Source of the DNA: Bacteroidales bacterium
GTDB taxonomy: Bacteria; Bacteroidota; Bacteroidia; Bacteroidales; UBA10428
Length of the DNA stretch: 46,006 nucleotides
Direction: 5' to 3'
Assembly (NCBI GenBank): GCA_016935615.1
Contig: JAFGQO010000046.1
Span: 1 to 46,006, forward strand
Made by a program: the position numbers and the translations under genes. The notes under the pieces were generated by a model. It searched no databases, was not told the DNA's origin, and saw only the letters and a program-made list of their open reading frames with translations. Positions 27,801-36,366 of the stretch are shown one piece after another; within the stretch, counting starts at the first letter, position 1, and every line of letters begins with the position of its first letter.

Positions 27801-28791
27801 TTTTAATTTGTCTGAATGTTAGCGAACCTTCAGCCTCATCTGAATATTGTGTAAAATACATCTTGTAAACTCCAACTCCCGAAAGCTTTATGAAATAGGT
27901 CATATTCTCAACAACCGGATCCGGATTTGTACCTGAACTATCTTTCCAATCCCATCCGATTATATCCGCCTGATTTGAGAATCCGCTTTCAGAATCAGAA
28001 TAATGTGCATCTGCAGAAGATATACCTGTAACTTTTGCCCCCTGATGACTTTTATTCATCAGAACTCCCATTACCGGAATATGAATATCTGACCCTGAAG
28101 AATTATCTTGTGTGGCAACGTACCTGGTAAATAACAGATCCCAGGTATCTTTATCCGGCTCTATTTCCACAATTTCCCGGTTTATCAGCGAATAATGAAT
28201 AAAATGCTTCGTGTCAGCATATGGAGCCGGTGAAAAAGTAGTATCAACCTGATTTGATCCGTCAATGTCTGCCCATCGCAATACATAAGTATCTGTATGT
28301 CCAATTCTCATTCTGATATAAAGCTTCTTATAAGAGCCATCCGAAAGCTTAATAACATAAACATACAATCCGATCACATTATACGTATTAGCATGATCGT
28401 AAAATGCCCATCCAAAATTAAAATTCCCGTCTGCATCCAGATTGAAAGCTCCTTTCATCCAGTCTGAATCATCATTATACAAAGGCTCCCAACCTGCAAT
28501 ACCGGAAGTATCTATGGATCCCCAAAGAGTAGTATCTCCAACTTTATACAATTCAACTCCTGCTCCTTCGTTGATCCTGATCGTAGCCGTGCGAAGCGGT
28601 ACTGAAAACTCAAGTTCCCATCCTGACCTGTCTGCGGAAGATATTACACCGTTAACAAAGCTGTAGTATACATCCAGTGCCTGCTCAGTTCCCATCGAAA
28701 TATCAACAGTGCTTTCCTCCTCAGCTGCTTCTTTCTTACAAGCAATAATAGCCAACGATCCCATGAATAAAACATAGAATAATTTTTTCAT
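27793..28791 (-). CDS. HmuY-family lipoprotein (upstream copy)
   Basis: A 332-residue lipoprotein with lipobox AIIAC (Cys18) and an acidic linker. The HmuY pattern is clear: YSFVNG early, then REIVEIEPDKDTWDLLFTRY, then DIIGWDWKDSSG and a final TYFIKLSGVGVYKMYFTQYS. This is closer to typical HmuY than the downstream paralogue. It overlaps the TonB receptor gene by eight bases. It probably captures haem-type ligand at the surface and hands it to the receptor. Confidence 0.85.
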   Translation of the reverse strand: MKKLFYVLFMGSLAIIACKKEAAEEESTVDISMGTEQALDVYYSFVNGVISSADRSGWELEFSVPLRTATIRINEGAGVELYKVGDTTLWGSIDTSGIAGWEPLYNDDSDWMKGAFNLDADGNFNFGWAFYDHANTYNVIGLYVYVIKLSDGSYKKLYIRMRIGHTDTYVLRWADIDGSNQVDTTFSPAPYADTKHFIHYSLINREIVEIEPDKDTWDLLFTRYVATQDNSSGSDIHIPVMGVLMNKSHQGAKVTGISSADAHYSDSESGFSNQADIIGWDWKDSSGTNPDPVVENMTYFIKLSGVGVYKMYFTQYSDEAEGSLTFRQIKIE

Positions 28792-28867
28792 TTTTTAAAT
28801 ATTAAAATAAATAGAATAAATAAAAGACATAAATTATCAATTTGCCTGAATATCGGAATTGATAAAA

Positions 28868-29254
28868 CTAAAATGAGAAAGAAATCCAATGGAAAGGGGG
28901 TGCCCGCAGAAGGTTTCCGGTAACAAAAACATTCTGCATAATTCTGCCTGGCAGCAGGAAAATCCTGGTAATGAAATGATCTGCTTTTTTATAATTGGTA
29001 TAAGCGATATAGCCGGTAGCATCACTATCCGGAATTTCATCTTTAAGTTTGTTAACATCCAGAACATAGTATTTCTGATCTGCAATTTCCGATCCTGCAC
29101 CAGCAACGGAAATATTTTCAGTCCTGTTTCCTGTCAATAAAAAAGAAAACAGCTGACTTCTGTATCCAATCAATATACAGATCCATACTACTGAAATGTA
29201 TATAGTACAAGAAATTAATGATCCAAATCCGCCAAAGAAAAACATATTCTTCAA
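28868..29254 (-). CDS. Small membrane-associated protein heading the HmuY operon
   Basis: A 128-residue protein with one N-terminal hydrophobic helix (residues about 8-32), a polar middle containing YYVLDVNKLKDEIPDSDATG, and an RAPPFHWISFSF C-terminus. It lies 76 bases upstream of the HmuY gene on the same strand and about 150 bases from the divergent cydA. Small proteins of this size often precede TonB receptor genes in this phylum, but I do not recognise this family. The frame and start look real, though overlapping frames make it less certain. Confidence 0.5.
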   Translation of the reverse strand: MKNMFFFGGFGSLISCTIYISVVWICILIGYRSQLFSFLLTGNRTENISVAGAGSEIADQKYYVLDVNKLKDEIPDSDATGYIAYTNYKKADHFITRIFLLPGRIMQNVFVTGNLLRAPPFHWISFSF

Positions 29255-29402
29255 ATCTTTGAATACACAAAAATAACAATCTTTGGCTTAAGTGCCCGGA
29301 AGTAATCCTTTCTTTGCCATAAGTTTTAATGCCTGACTTTTTTTGATTTTAATATATTTAATAATTTCACTGGCAGAACTTAATAATAAGCCTTTCTGAA
29401 TC

Positions 29403-30713
29403 ATGAATGATTTACTTGCTGCCCGCTATCAGATGGCCATTTCTCTGGCATTTCATATTGTATATGCAAGTATCGGAATGACTTTACCTTTCTTTATGTT
29501 TGTTGCACACCTCAAATGGATCCGCACAGGTAAAGAAGTATATCTTCAGCTTACCAGGGCATGGTCAAGAGGCATAGCCATCTTTTTTGCTATTGGAGCT
29601 GTTTCAGGTACAGTTCTCTCATTTGAACTCGGATTATTATGGCCTGAATTTATGAAACATGCAGGGCCCATTATTGGAATGCCTTTTTCCTGGGAAGGAG
29701 CTGCATTTTTTGTTGAGGCTATTGCTCTTGGTTTGTTTCTTTATGGATGGAAAATGTTAAACAAATGGGTTCATCTGACTTCAGGACTTCTTATTGGGAT
29801 TTCAGGAGTTGCTTCGGGTTTTTTTGTGATTGCTGCCAATGGCTGGATGAACAGTCCGGAGGGTTTTGATTGGATTAACGGTCGGGCAATAAATATTGAT
29901 CCCGTAGATGCTATGTTTAATGCCGCATGGATTTCACAATCGACGCATATGGTTTTTGCGGCATTTGCAGCTACAGGATTCGGAGTCGCCGGTTTACATG
30001 CCATCCTTCTTTTAAAGAACAGAACATCGGAACTACATAAATCAGCTGTTAAAATTGCCCTCACATTTGGAGTTGTTGCGTCACTTATTATGCCAATTAG
30101 CGGAGATTTTGCAGCAAAAAATGTTGCAAAACGTCAACCGGAAAAACTGGCAGCCATGGAATCCCTGTTTGAAACACAGGCACATGCTCCCCTGTTAATA
30201 GGAGGCATTCCGGATGTAGAAGAACAAGAAGTCAGGATGGCTATTGAAATACCCGGCTTTCTGAGTTTTCTGGCATTTGGAAAAACAAATGCTGAAGTGA
30301 AAGGACTCGATCAATTTCCTCCGGATGAATGGCCTCCGGTTCTTCTTACTCATATTAGCTTTCAATTGATGGTATTATTTGGTCTTATCATGGCGGCAAT
30401 ATCTATTTTATTTATTGCATTTTCCTGGCGATGGAAGAACACTTTGATCGCATCATGGTGGCTTCGCTTACTGGGATTTTCAATGCCTCTGGGATTTCTG
30501 GCCATTGAAACCGGATGGATGGTCACTGAGTTGGGCAGGCAACCCTGGATTATTTACAGGATAATGCGTACCGAAGAAGCATTGACTCAAATGCCCGGTA
30601 TTGTTTTTCCATTGGTATTGATTTCGCTCGTATATCTGATATTATCATTGTTGTCCGTTTATTTAATGAGAAGACAAATACGATATGTGCATGAAAATCT
30701 AACTAATTCATAA
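29403..30713 (+). CDS. cydA: Cytochrome bd oxidase subunit I (CydA), short Q-loop
   Basis: The catalytic subunit of a quinol oxidase that reduces O2 to water at the inner membrane. The 436-residue protein has about nine helices. Visible features are His18 in LAFHIVYASIG, STHMVFAAFAATGFG (second haem-ligand His) and the conserved GWMVTELGRQPWIIY. It is shorter than E. coli CydA (about 520 residues) because the quinol loop lacks the C-terminal insertion, as in many Bacteroidota. cydB follows 19 bases later. It supports microaerobic respiration and tolerance of NO or sulfide in related bacteria. Confidence 0.95.
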   Translation: MNDLLAARYQMAISLAFHIVYASIGMTLPFFMFVAHLKWIRTGKEVYLQLTRAWSRGIAIFFAIGAVSGTVLSFELGLLWPEFMKHAGPIIGMPFSWEGAAFFVEAIALGLFLYGWKMLNKWVHLTSGLLIGISGVASGFFVIAANGWMNSPEGFDWINGRAINIDPVDAMFNAAWISQSTHMVFAAFAATGFGVAGLHAILLLKNRTSELHKSAVKIALTFGVVASLIMPISGDFAAKNVAKRQPEKLAAMESLFETQAHAPLLIGGIPDVEEQEVRMAIEIPGFLSFLAFGKTNAEVKGLDQFPPDEWPPVLLTHISFQLMVLFGLIMAAISILFIAFSWRWKNTLIASWWLRLLGFSMPLGFLAIETGWMVTELGRQPWIIYRIMRTEEALTQMPGIVFPLVLISLVYLILSLLSVYLMRRQIRYVHENLTNS

Positions 30714-30732
30714 TTCTTTTAATTGAACAATC

Positions 30733-31743
30733 ATGATCGAACTGGCTGTTGTATTTATAGGTCTTTCCCTGGTGCTTTATGTTTTACTTGGAGGAGCAGA
30801 TTTTGGAGCCGGAATCATTGAAATATTTACGGGGAATAAGTATACAAACATTATTTCAAAGGCAATAGCCCCGGTATGGGAAGCAAATCATATCTGGTTA
30901 ATTGTCGTAATTGTTGTAATGTTCAATGCATTCCCGGAAGTTTATTCAACAGTGTCAATGTATCTGCATATACCAATTATGATGGTACTTCTTGGCATTA
31001 TTTTCAGAGGCACTGCATTTGCTTTCAGGTATTATGATCCTTACAGGGACCGTTCTCATGAAATATATACCTTCCTGTTCAAATTATTCAGTGTGTTAAC
31101 TCCCTTCTTTCTCGGAGTTACTCTCGGTGCGGTAATTTCAGGAAAGCTTTCTATCGATCCTTCTCTCTCATTTTACAAACTTTTTGTTGATCCCTGGCTA
31201 AATTTGTTTTCCTTCTTTCTGGGTATTTTTATTGTGTTGTTATTTGCTTTTCTTGCCTCTGTTTACCTTGCCGGAGAGACAGACGAACAAAAATCAGAAT
31301 TGAAATTTATCCGGTATGCAAAAATACTGCTCTTTGCCATTGTAATATCAGGAGCATTTGTATTTGTTGCTGCAGAACTGGAGGGCATTCATCTCTTTCA
31401 GAAATATATGAATTCGTGGATCAGCATAGCATGTGTTGTTTCAGCCACTGTTCTGATTCCCTTGTTAATCCGAAGTTTAAATAAAAAAAAGAAGAACAGA
31501 ACAAGATTGGTGGCCGGTGCACAAATTACTTCAATAATTATGGGGTGGTTCGGTACTCAATACCCTGTTCTTGTGAACCTTAAAAACTCGTCTCCACTTA
31601 CTATATACAATACCGCTGCTCCTGATAAGACCCTGCAGATGATGACGCTGGCACTTGTGGCAGGATTAGCGGTTGTAATTCCTTTGCTTTTGTACCTGTT
31701 CAAGGTGTTTAAGTTTTCTGAAAATAACCAAATGAATTATTAA
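30733..31743 (+). CDS. cydB: Cytochrome bd oxidase subunit II (CydB)
   Basis: A 336-residue inner-membrane partner of CydA with about eight helices and the typical opening GLSLVLYVLLGGADFGAGIIE and APVWEANHIWLIVVIVVMF. It lies 19 bases after cydA. No cydX-like microprotein fits between its stop and the convergent regulator gene, which begins within 13 bases. The length is normal for the short-form bd oxidases. Confidence 0.95.
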   Translation: MIELAVVFIGLSLVLYVLLGGADFGAGIIEIFTGNKYTNIISKAIAPVWEANHIWLIVVIVVMFNAFPEVYSTVSMYLHIPIMMVLLGIIFRGTAFAFRYYDPYRDRSHEIYTFLFKLFSVLTPFFLGVTLGAVISGKLSIDPSLSFYKLFVDPWLNLFSFFLGIFIVLLFAFLASVYLAGETDEQKSELKFIRYAKILLFAIVISGAFVFVAAELEGIHLFQKYMNSWISIACVVSATVLIPLLIRSLNKKKKNRTRLVAGAQITSIIMGWFGTQYPVLVNLKNSSPLTIYNTAAPDKTLQMMTLALVAGLAVVIPLLLYLFKVFKFSENNQMNY

Positions 31744-31755
31744 TGCGGAGCAGAG

Positions 31756-32355
31756 TTATTTTTTTAGTTCTTCCGATGAAATAATCCGGTTCAAAACAGC
31801 ATAAACTGTTAATCCGGCAATTGTTTTAATACCAAGCTTGGCTGTAATGTTTTTTCTGTGGGCAATTACTGTGTGTGAACTTATAAAAAGCTTCTCTCCA
31901 ATTTCTTTATTGGTAAATCCCAGGGCTACCAATTTCAGAATTTCTTTTTCGCGTTCACTTAACTGACTGTTTGATGCCGGATCACTTCCTCCTGACCGGA
32001 TATCATTATAAACTTTAAATAATTTCGATAAAATCACATTTTCAGTATTATCTGCAGTTATGATCTCATCAAAATAAGGGCACGCATTGTCCGGAATTTT
32101 TTCATCTGCTATCATAACAAGTTTGCTTTCAGAAAACGAATTCTTTATTTTATCGAGACAATAAATGCATGGATCGGGAATAAGCTTTTGATCCACAATA
32201 AGTACCGGAACATCTTTTTGTTTGTATTGAAAAATATCATTAAACTCATCACAAAACAGGAAACCGACATCGTTGCATACAGAAGTTATCAATTGTATCA
32301 ATCCTCTTCTCATCATAGGATTTCGTATATACAGTATGGTTGTGGCAACATTCAT
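31756..32355 (-). CDS. LuxR-type regulator with Cys-rich receiver-like domain
   Basis: A 199-residue regulator. The C-terminal LuxR helix-turn-helix (about 130-190) is clear: LSEREKEILKLVALGFTNKEIGEKLFISSHTV. The N-terminal part has the size of a receiver domain and keeps VLIVDQ (Asp55), but lacks the usual paired acidic residues near the start. Five Cys lie in it: 27, 35, a CxxC at 63-66 (DPCIYC) and 92. This suggests redox, metal or Fe-S sensing instead of, or besides, phosphorylation. It starts two bases after the hemerythrin-like gene stop, so the pair is one unit. It faces cydAB. Targets are unknown. Confidence 0.85.
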   Translation of the reverse strand: MNVATTILYIRNPMMRRGLIQLITSVCNDVGFLFCDEFNDIFQYKQKDVPVLIVDQKLIPDPCIYCLDKIKNSFSESKLVMIADEKIPDNACPYFDEIITADNTENVILSKLFKVYNDIRSGGSDPASNSQLSEREKEILKLVALGFTNKEIGEKLFISSHTVIAHRKNITAKLGIKTIAGLTVYAVLNRIISSEELKK

Positions 32356-32357
32356 TG

Positions 32358-33086
32358 TTATTTGCCCAGAATTTGAGATTCGAGAAATTGAACTTTCGGT
32401 GCCAGCACTTTATCTTCAATACGGGCATGATCATTTAAATCACGCTCGAGACGAAACAATTCAAAAAGAAGTGCATGAGAAATTGAGTTATCCTTTGCCG
32501 GGGGCAGATATTTAATAATGATATTCTTTAAATCGTAAAGTTTATCCTCAATATTGGTGTGCGTATCAATAAAATATTTGATCGATTTTTCATGTACCAT
32601 CTTTTTAATCTTCTCATCAATTCTTTTTTGTAAAATCGCCTGATCAATTGTTGAAATATAGGGGAATATATCATTTTCCTCATTCTGTATATGTATGAAT
32701 ATTTCCTCTTTGTATTCCTGGAAAAATTTTTCTATTAACACAATTTGTTCTTTCTGTGATTCCTTATACAAAGATTTAAGTTGTTGAATAAGATCTTCAA
32801 TCTGAGGGATTTTGGTATATAAATAATAGTTATGTGATTTCTGAATATATTGAATGATAAGATGCAATGGAAATGATCGCAATTGCACTTCAGGAAAATA
32901 ATTATGATCATGAAATGAATTGATAATTTCCAGAAAGAACTCGACATTTACCTTATGATCTGTACATACTTCCAATATCGACTTCTCACCAAAACCCAAT
33001 GGAATATCAAATCTTTCCAGTATGGGCAACAACAGGTAATTCGTATGAATTACCTCGGCCATTTTTGTATTCTTATTTAATAACAT
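32358..33086 (-). CDS. Hemerythrin-like domain protein (RIC/YtfE-like)
   Basis: A 242-residue soluble protein. The N-terminal part (1-75) resembles the ScdA/RIC N-domain (LLPILERFDIPLGFGEKSI). The rest is a four-helix bundle with His/Glu pairs placed as in di-iron hemerythrin-like proteins: SHNYYL, HIQNEENDIFPY, DTHTNIEDKLYDLK and HARIEDKVLAPKV. RIC/YtfE proteins repair iron centres or handle NO under nitrosative stress. It is cotranscribed with the Cys-rich LuxR regulator and sits beside cydAB, which supports a respiratory stress role. The CxC motif of the classical RIC N-terminus is absent. Confidence 0.78.
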   Translation of the reverse strand: MLLNKNTKMAEVIHTNYLLLPILERFDIPLGFGEKSILEVCTDHKVNVEFFLEIINSFHDHNYFPEVQLRSFPLHLIIQYIQKSHNYYLYTKIPQIEDLIQQLKSLYKESQKEQIVLIEKFFQEYKEEIFIHIQNEENDIFPYISTIDQAILQKRIDEKIKKMVHEKSIKYFIDTHTNIEDKLYDLKNIIIKYLPPAKDNSISHALLFELFRLERDLNDHARIEDKVLAPKVQFLESQILGK

Positions 33087-33300
33087 TTTTTTATAGGAAT
33101 AAATAACGAATTATCAGATTTATATAACATCAGCCTTTGCTTTATGTGTTATTAGACAAAACATCAGTGCCAAAATTAAAACAAATGAATTTCAATTTAT
33201 TAAAGGATTTCATTAACTTTATTAAAGGGCCGATTCATGTTTATGAGTTTTCCGGCAAATAGTAGCCAGATTTTTTTTCAGGCACAACTTCAATGACAAT

Positions 33301-34917
33301 ATGCAAAATAATGCATCAATCATTATAGAAACAATTTATAAGAAGTTTTTTCTTTTTGTTTTTCTCCCACCCCGGTTTGTTTTCTATATACTATTTCCAA
33401 CCTTTACCGATGTATCTCAAACAAAAATTTTAATGTCTTCAACGATTAACAATTGCCTCTTCATTTTCGAATTGGTCCTGCTTATCTCTATTATTCTGTT
33501 CTTCTTCCTTCGAACAAAAAGAATAAAAAAACATCGCATTGAACTAAGATCTATGCTGGAAGAAAAAAATAAAAAAATTGATGAACAGGAAAAAGAAATA
33601 CAACTTCATAAAGAAAAACTTTCAAAACAAGTCGATTTATCCCATGAACAAAACAAGTTAATTCAAAAACAAACCATTGAACTGGAAAAGCACCGGCATC
33701 ATTTGGAAAAAATTGTTGCTTTAAGAACAAACGATTTGAAATTTGCCAAAGAAAAAGCCGAAGAATCTGACCAGCTCAAAACTTCTTTTCTGGAAAATAT
33801 GTCGCACGAAATACGAACCCCGATGAATGCGATCATGGGATTTGCCGCATTGCTAAATGAAAATAAAATCCCGGAATCGGATAAAAGAAAATACACATCC
33901 AGAATTTACAAAAACTGTCAGGCATTATTATATCTTATTGATAATATCCTTGATATGTCAAAGATACATGCTGGTCAGATGGAAATAATGAAAACCAATT
34001 TTTCAGTTAATATTGCCCTGCGGGAACTCTATGAACATTATACCAGAGAAATAGAGGAACTTAAATCAAAAAACATTAGGATAATTCTAAGTATTAAACC
34101 GGAAGATAAAGAATATATAATATATTCCGATCCATTCCGGTTCAGTCAGATTATGCATTCATTGATAGGGAATGCACTGAAATACACCGAAAAGGGCAGT
34201 ATTAAATTCGGTTTCATCCCCCATTACAATACAGAGTATGACAAAGAACCCGATATGTTACAGTTTTTTATTGAAGATACCGGTATCGGCATTCCTTCAG
34301 ATAAATCGGAGTTTATCTTTGATCGTTTCAGTAAAATTGAAGACGACAATTCCAAACTATATCGCGGTGCCGGTTTAGGACTATACATAGCAAAACAACT
34401 TGTTACATTAATGGGGGGCAAAATCTGGGTTCATAGTCAGTTATCCAAAGGTTCAACCTTTAATTTTACATTGCCCTATTTTGACACTGAGGATATAAAA
34501 CCTGTAAAACAAAAAAAGCCAAAGCCAAAAAGAAGGATTTTCCCCTCTTACGATTGGCGAAATAAAACCATTCTCATCGTTGAAGATGAACAAAACAATT
34601 TCATTTTTTTAAGCGAAATCATTAAACGTACCGGAGCAAAAATACTGGAAGCCAGCAATGGGAAACAAGCTTATGAATGTATTCAAAAACACTCTGAAAT
34701 TAACCTGGTCCTGATGGATCTTATGATGCCTGAAATGGATGGGTATGAAGCCACAAGAAAAATAAAATTGCTGCGCCCGGCTTTGCCGGTAATCGCTCAA
34801 ACAGCTTATACCATGGCAAAAGAAAAAAAGAAAAGTCTGGAAACCGGTTGCGATGGCTACATTTCAAAACCTTACGACCCTCCTGTGCTTCTCGATCTTA
34901 TCAATAATTTCTTATAG
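33301..34917 (+). CDS. Hybrid histidine kinase with C-terminal receiver
   Basis: A 538-residue protein with hydrophobic segments near residues 15-35 and 50-70, a long coiled coil (about 80-160), HisKA (His169 in NMSHEIRTPMNAIMG), an ATPase domain (IGNALKYT, DTGIGI, GAGLGLYIAKQ) and a C-terminal receiver (about 415-538) with LVLMDLMMPEMDG and YISKPYD. No extracellular sensor domain of any size is present. The start may instead be the Met at 33433 (MSSTINNCLF), which gives one membrane helix. It is divergent from the hemerythrin/LuxR pair with about 215 bases between, and could act on that regulator, but its output is unknown. Confidence 0.9.
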   Translation: MQNNASIIIETIYKKFFLFVFLPPRFVFYILFPTFTDVSQTKILMSSTINNCLFIFELVLLISIILFFFLRTKRIKKHRIELRSMLEEKNKKIDEQEKEIQLHKEKLSKQVDLSHEQNKLIQKQTIELEKHRHHLEKIVALRTNDLKFAKEKAEESDQLKTSFLENMSHEIRTPMNAIMGFAALLNENKIPESDKRKYTSRIYKNCQALLYLIDNILDMSKIHAGQMEIMKTNFSVNIALRELYEHYTREIEELKSKNIRIILSIKPEDKEYIIYSDPFRFSQIMHSLIGNALKYTEKGSIKFGFIPHYNTEYDKEPDMLQFFIEDTGIGIPSDKSEFIFDRFSKIEDDNSKLYRGAGLGLYIAKQLVTLMGGKIWVHSQLSKGSTFNFTLPYFDTEDIKPVKQKKPKPKRRIFPSYDWRNKTILIVEDEQNNFIFLSEIIKRTGAKILEASNGKQAYECIQKHSEINLVLMDLMMPEMDGYEATRKIKLLRPALPVIAQTAYTMAKEKKKSLETGCDGYISKPYDPPVLLDLINNFL

Positions 34918-34918
34918 A

Positions 34919-35857
34919 TTATTTTCCATTCTTATCTTTTAAGATCTCTTTTGATATTCCAATGTTTTCCTCAGCAATCTTATCACCATAAGGTTCAATA
35001 TGAATCACGACATCAAATACTTCCTGATCAAGTTTATCTTTTATGTTTTTCTCTACCTGGTGTGAAATTTTATGAGCATAATTCAGGCTCATACTTCCTT
35101 TCAGTTCAATATCAATATTGATCATAAGTTTATGTCCGGCCCTTCTGATTCTCATCCGGTGGGGATTTCTGACTTCCGGGGTTGATTCCACGATATGAAA
35201 TACCTTCTCATAAATTGATCTTTCAATATTTCCATCCATCAATTCAAGATTGGTTTCAATGAAGATTTTTATGGCAACCCACATCACCCATAAGCCAACA
35301 AATGAAGCTATAATCTTATCCAAAACAGGCATGTGTAAAAAATACGTACATATCAATCCAACCAGCACAGAACTGGAAATCACAACATCACCCTGCATGT
35401 TTTTGGCATTTGCGATAAGCATACTACTATGTGTTTTCCTCCCTACATACATCTGATACCGGGCCAAAAGAATTTTTACAACTATTGAAACCACAACAGC
35501 AATTATTGCCAGATTCCCCGGCATTTCACCAAAGCTTCCTTCAAGAAGTCGTTTTACGGACGAAATGGTAAGTTGTGCGCCTGCAAAGAAAATAATGAAT
35601 GATACTGCAATTGTAGCATTTGCTTCAGCTTTACCATAACCATAAGGAAATTTAATGTTTGGAGGTCTTGTCAGCAAAGAGGCAATATACAAAGTGATCA
35701 GTGACACGAGGACATCACCGCTTGAATCAATGCCGTCAGCCACAACCGATAGACTTTCAGATAAATATCCTGCAGCAATCTTAAATATTGCCAAAAGAGC
35801 ATTCCCGATAATGCATATCCAGGAAGCTATCTTTATTCCTCTTGTCCTGTCTGACAT
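34919..35857 (-). CDS. CDF-family transporter with Asn at the helix-5 metal site
   Basis: A 312-residue cation diffusion facilitator with six helices and a C-terminal cytosolic domain (about 205-300). Helix 2 has ADGIDSSGDVL (Asp/Asp pair). Helix 5 reads ANAKNMQGDV, with Asn where zinc or iron members usually have His. This change is compatible with a different preferred metal, such as Mn2+, but that is inference. It is on the opposite strand from the hybrid kinase, with one base between stop codons. It is distinct from the zinc-type CDF at 17.4 kb. Confidence 0.88.
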   Translation of the reverse strand: MSDRTRGIKIASWICIIGNALLAIFKIAAGYLSESLSVVADGIDSSGDVLVSLITLYIASLLTRPPNIKFPYGYGKAEANATIAVSFIIFFAGAQLTISSVKRLLEGSFGEMPGNLAIIAVVVSIVVKILLARYQMYVGRKTHSSMLIANAKNMQGDVVISSSVLVGLICTYFLHMPVLDKIIASFVGLWVMWVAIKIFIETNLELMDGNIERSIYEKVFHIVESTPEVRNPHRMRIRRAGHKLMINIDIELKGSMSLNYAHKISHQVEKNIKDKLDQEVFDVVIHIEPYGDKIAEENIGISKEILKDKNGK

Positions 35858-36024
35858 AATTTAACTTGTATTGATAAAAATACCTGAAATCCCGCTATTA
35901 CAGAAAATTTTCATACGCAAATTTTTAAAATCTTTCTGCCCGCGTCATTTTATATTTTGTAAAATCATTTTTTTCATCTAAACTTGTACAAAGAATGGTG
36001 CTTTTTTCTTGTTATTGAAAAAAG

Positions 36025-36247
36025 CTGAAGAGGGAATCAGGTGAGTCATTTTGCGGACAATTCCTGAACAGTTCCCGCTGCTGTAATCTCCAATACTTAC
36101 AGGCTATCCTGCCACTGTTGTTACCGGAAGCCAGGGATATCGGGCAATCAAAAAAATCCTTACAAAATTCGATTGACCCTCCTTCGCCAAGGCTTCGAAG
36201 GGTATGATGGGAAGGCACCTGAAAGGGAGTAAGTCAGAAGACCTGCC
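36025..36247 (+). promoter_or_regulatory. Cobalamin (B12) riboswitch
   Basis: The conserved elements appear in the right order: GGGAATCAGGTGAG (36032-36045), TTCCTGAACAGTTCCCGC and TGCTGTAA (36061-36086), GCCACTG (36111-36117), GGGAAGGC (36209-36216) and the B12 box AAGTCAGAAGACCTGCC (36231-36247). The stretch between GCCACTG and GGGAAGGC is about 90 bases and contains a CCTTCG/CGAAGG hairpin. The element lies 120 bases before the start of a BtuB-like receptor gene. Cobalamin binding would be expected to reduce expression, most likely by hiding the translation start, since no terminator with a T-run follows. The 3' boundary and expression platform are not resolved. Confidence 0.9.
36178..36205 (+). 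repeat. Palindromic repeat copy inside the riboswitch variable arm
   Basis: CCTTCGCCAAGGCTTCGAAGG folds into a hairpin (CCTTCG/CGAAGG). It shares the core TTCGCCAAGGCTTCG, with one difference, with 44803-44817. In the riboswitch it falls in the variable arm between the GCCACTG and GGGAAGGC blocks. Confidence 0.6.
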
Positions 36248-36366
36248 ATTCGATGATCTCATTATGTAGCTTTCGGGAAAAAAGCTGAGTAATGATTGCC
36301 TGAAAAACAATCTGAAAACTCTTCTTAACCCAAAGTTACAAATGATTGTTTAGTAAATCATTTGTA

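Noticed and set aside
28837-29106. 89-residue minus-strand frame overlapping the 128-residue gene
   Set aside because: It is an alternative frame of the same region with a less natural composition and no signal or helix.
32188-32515. Plus-strand frames of 62-80 residues over the LuxR and hemerythrin genes
   Set aside because: Antisense shadows of two well-supported genes.
33185-33262. 25-codon plus-strand frame before the hybrid kinase
   Set aside because: Begins MNFNLLKDFINFIKG after an A-rich stretch, but is too short and unsupported to call; kept as a possibility only.
36012-36310. Two minus-strand frames of 68 residues
   Set aside because: They run antisense through the cobalamin riboswitch and have no protein-like features.
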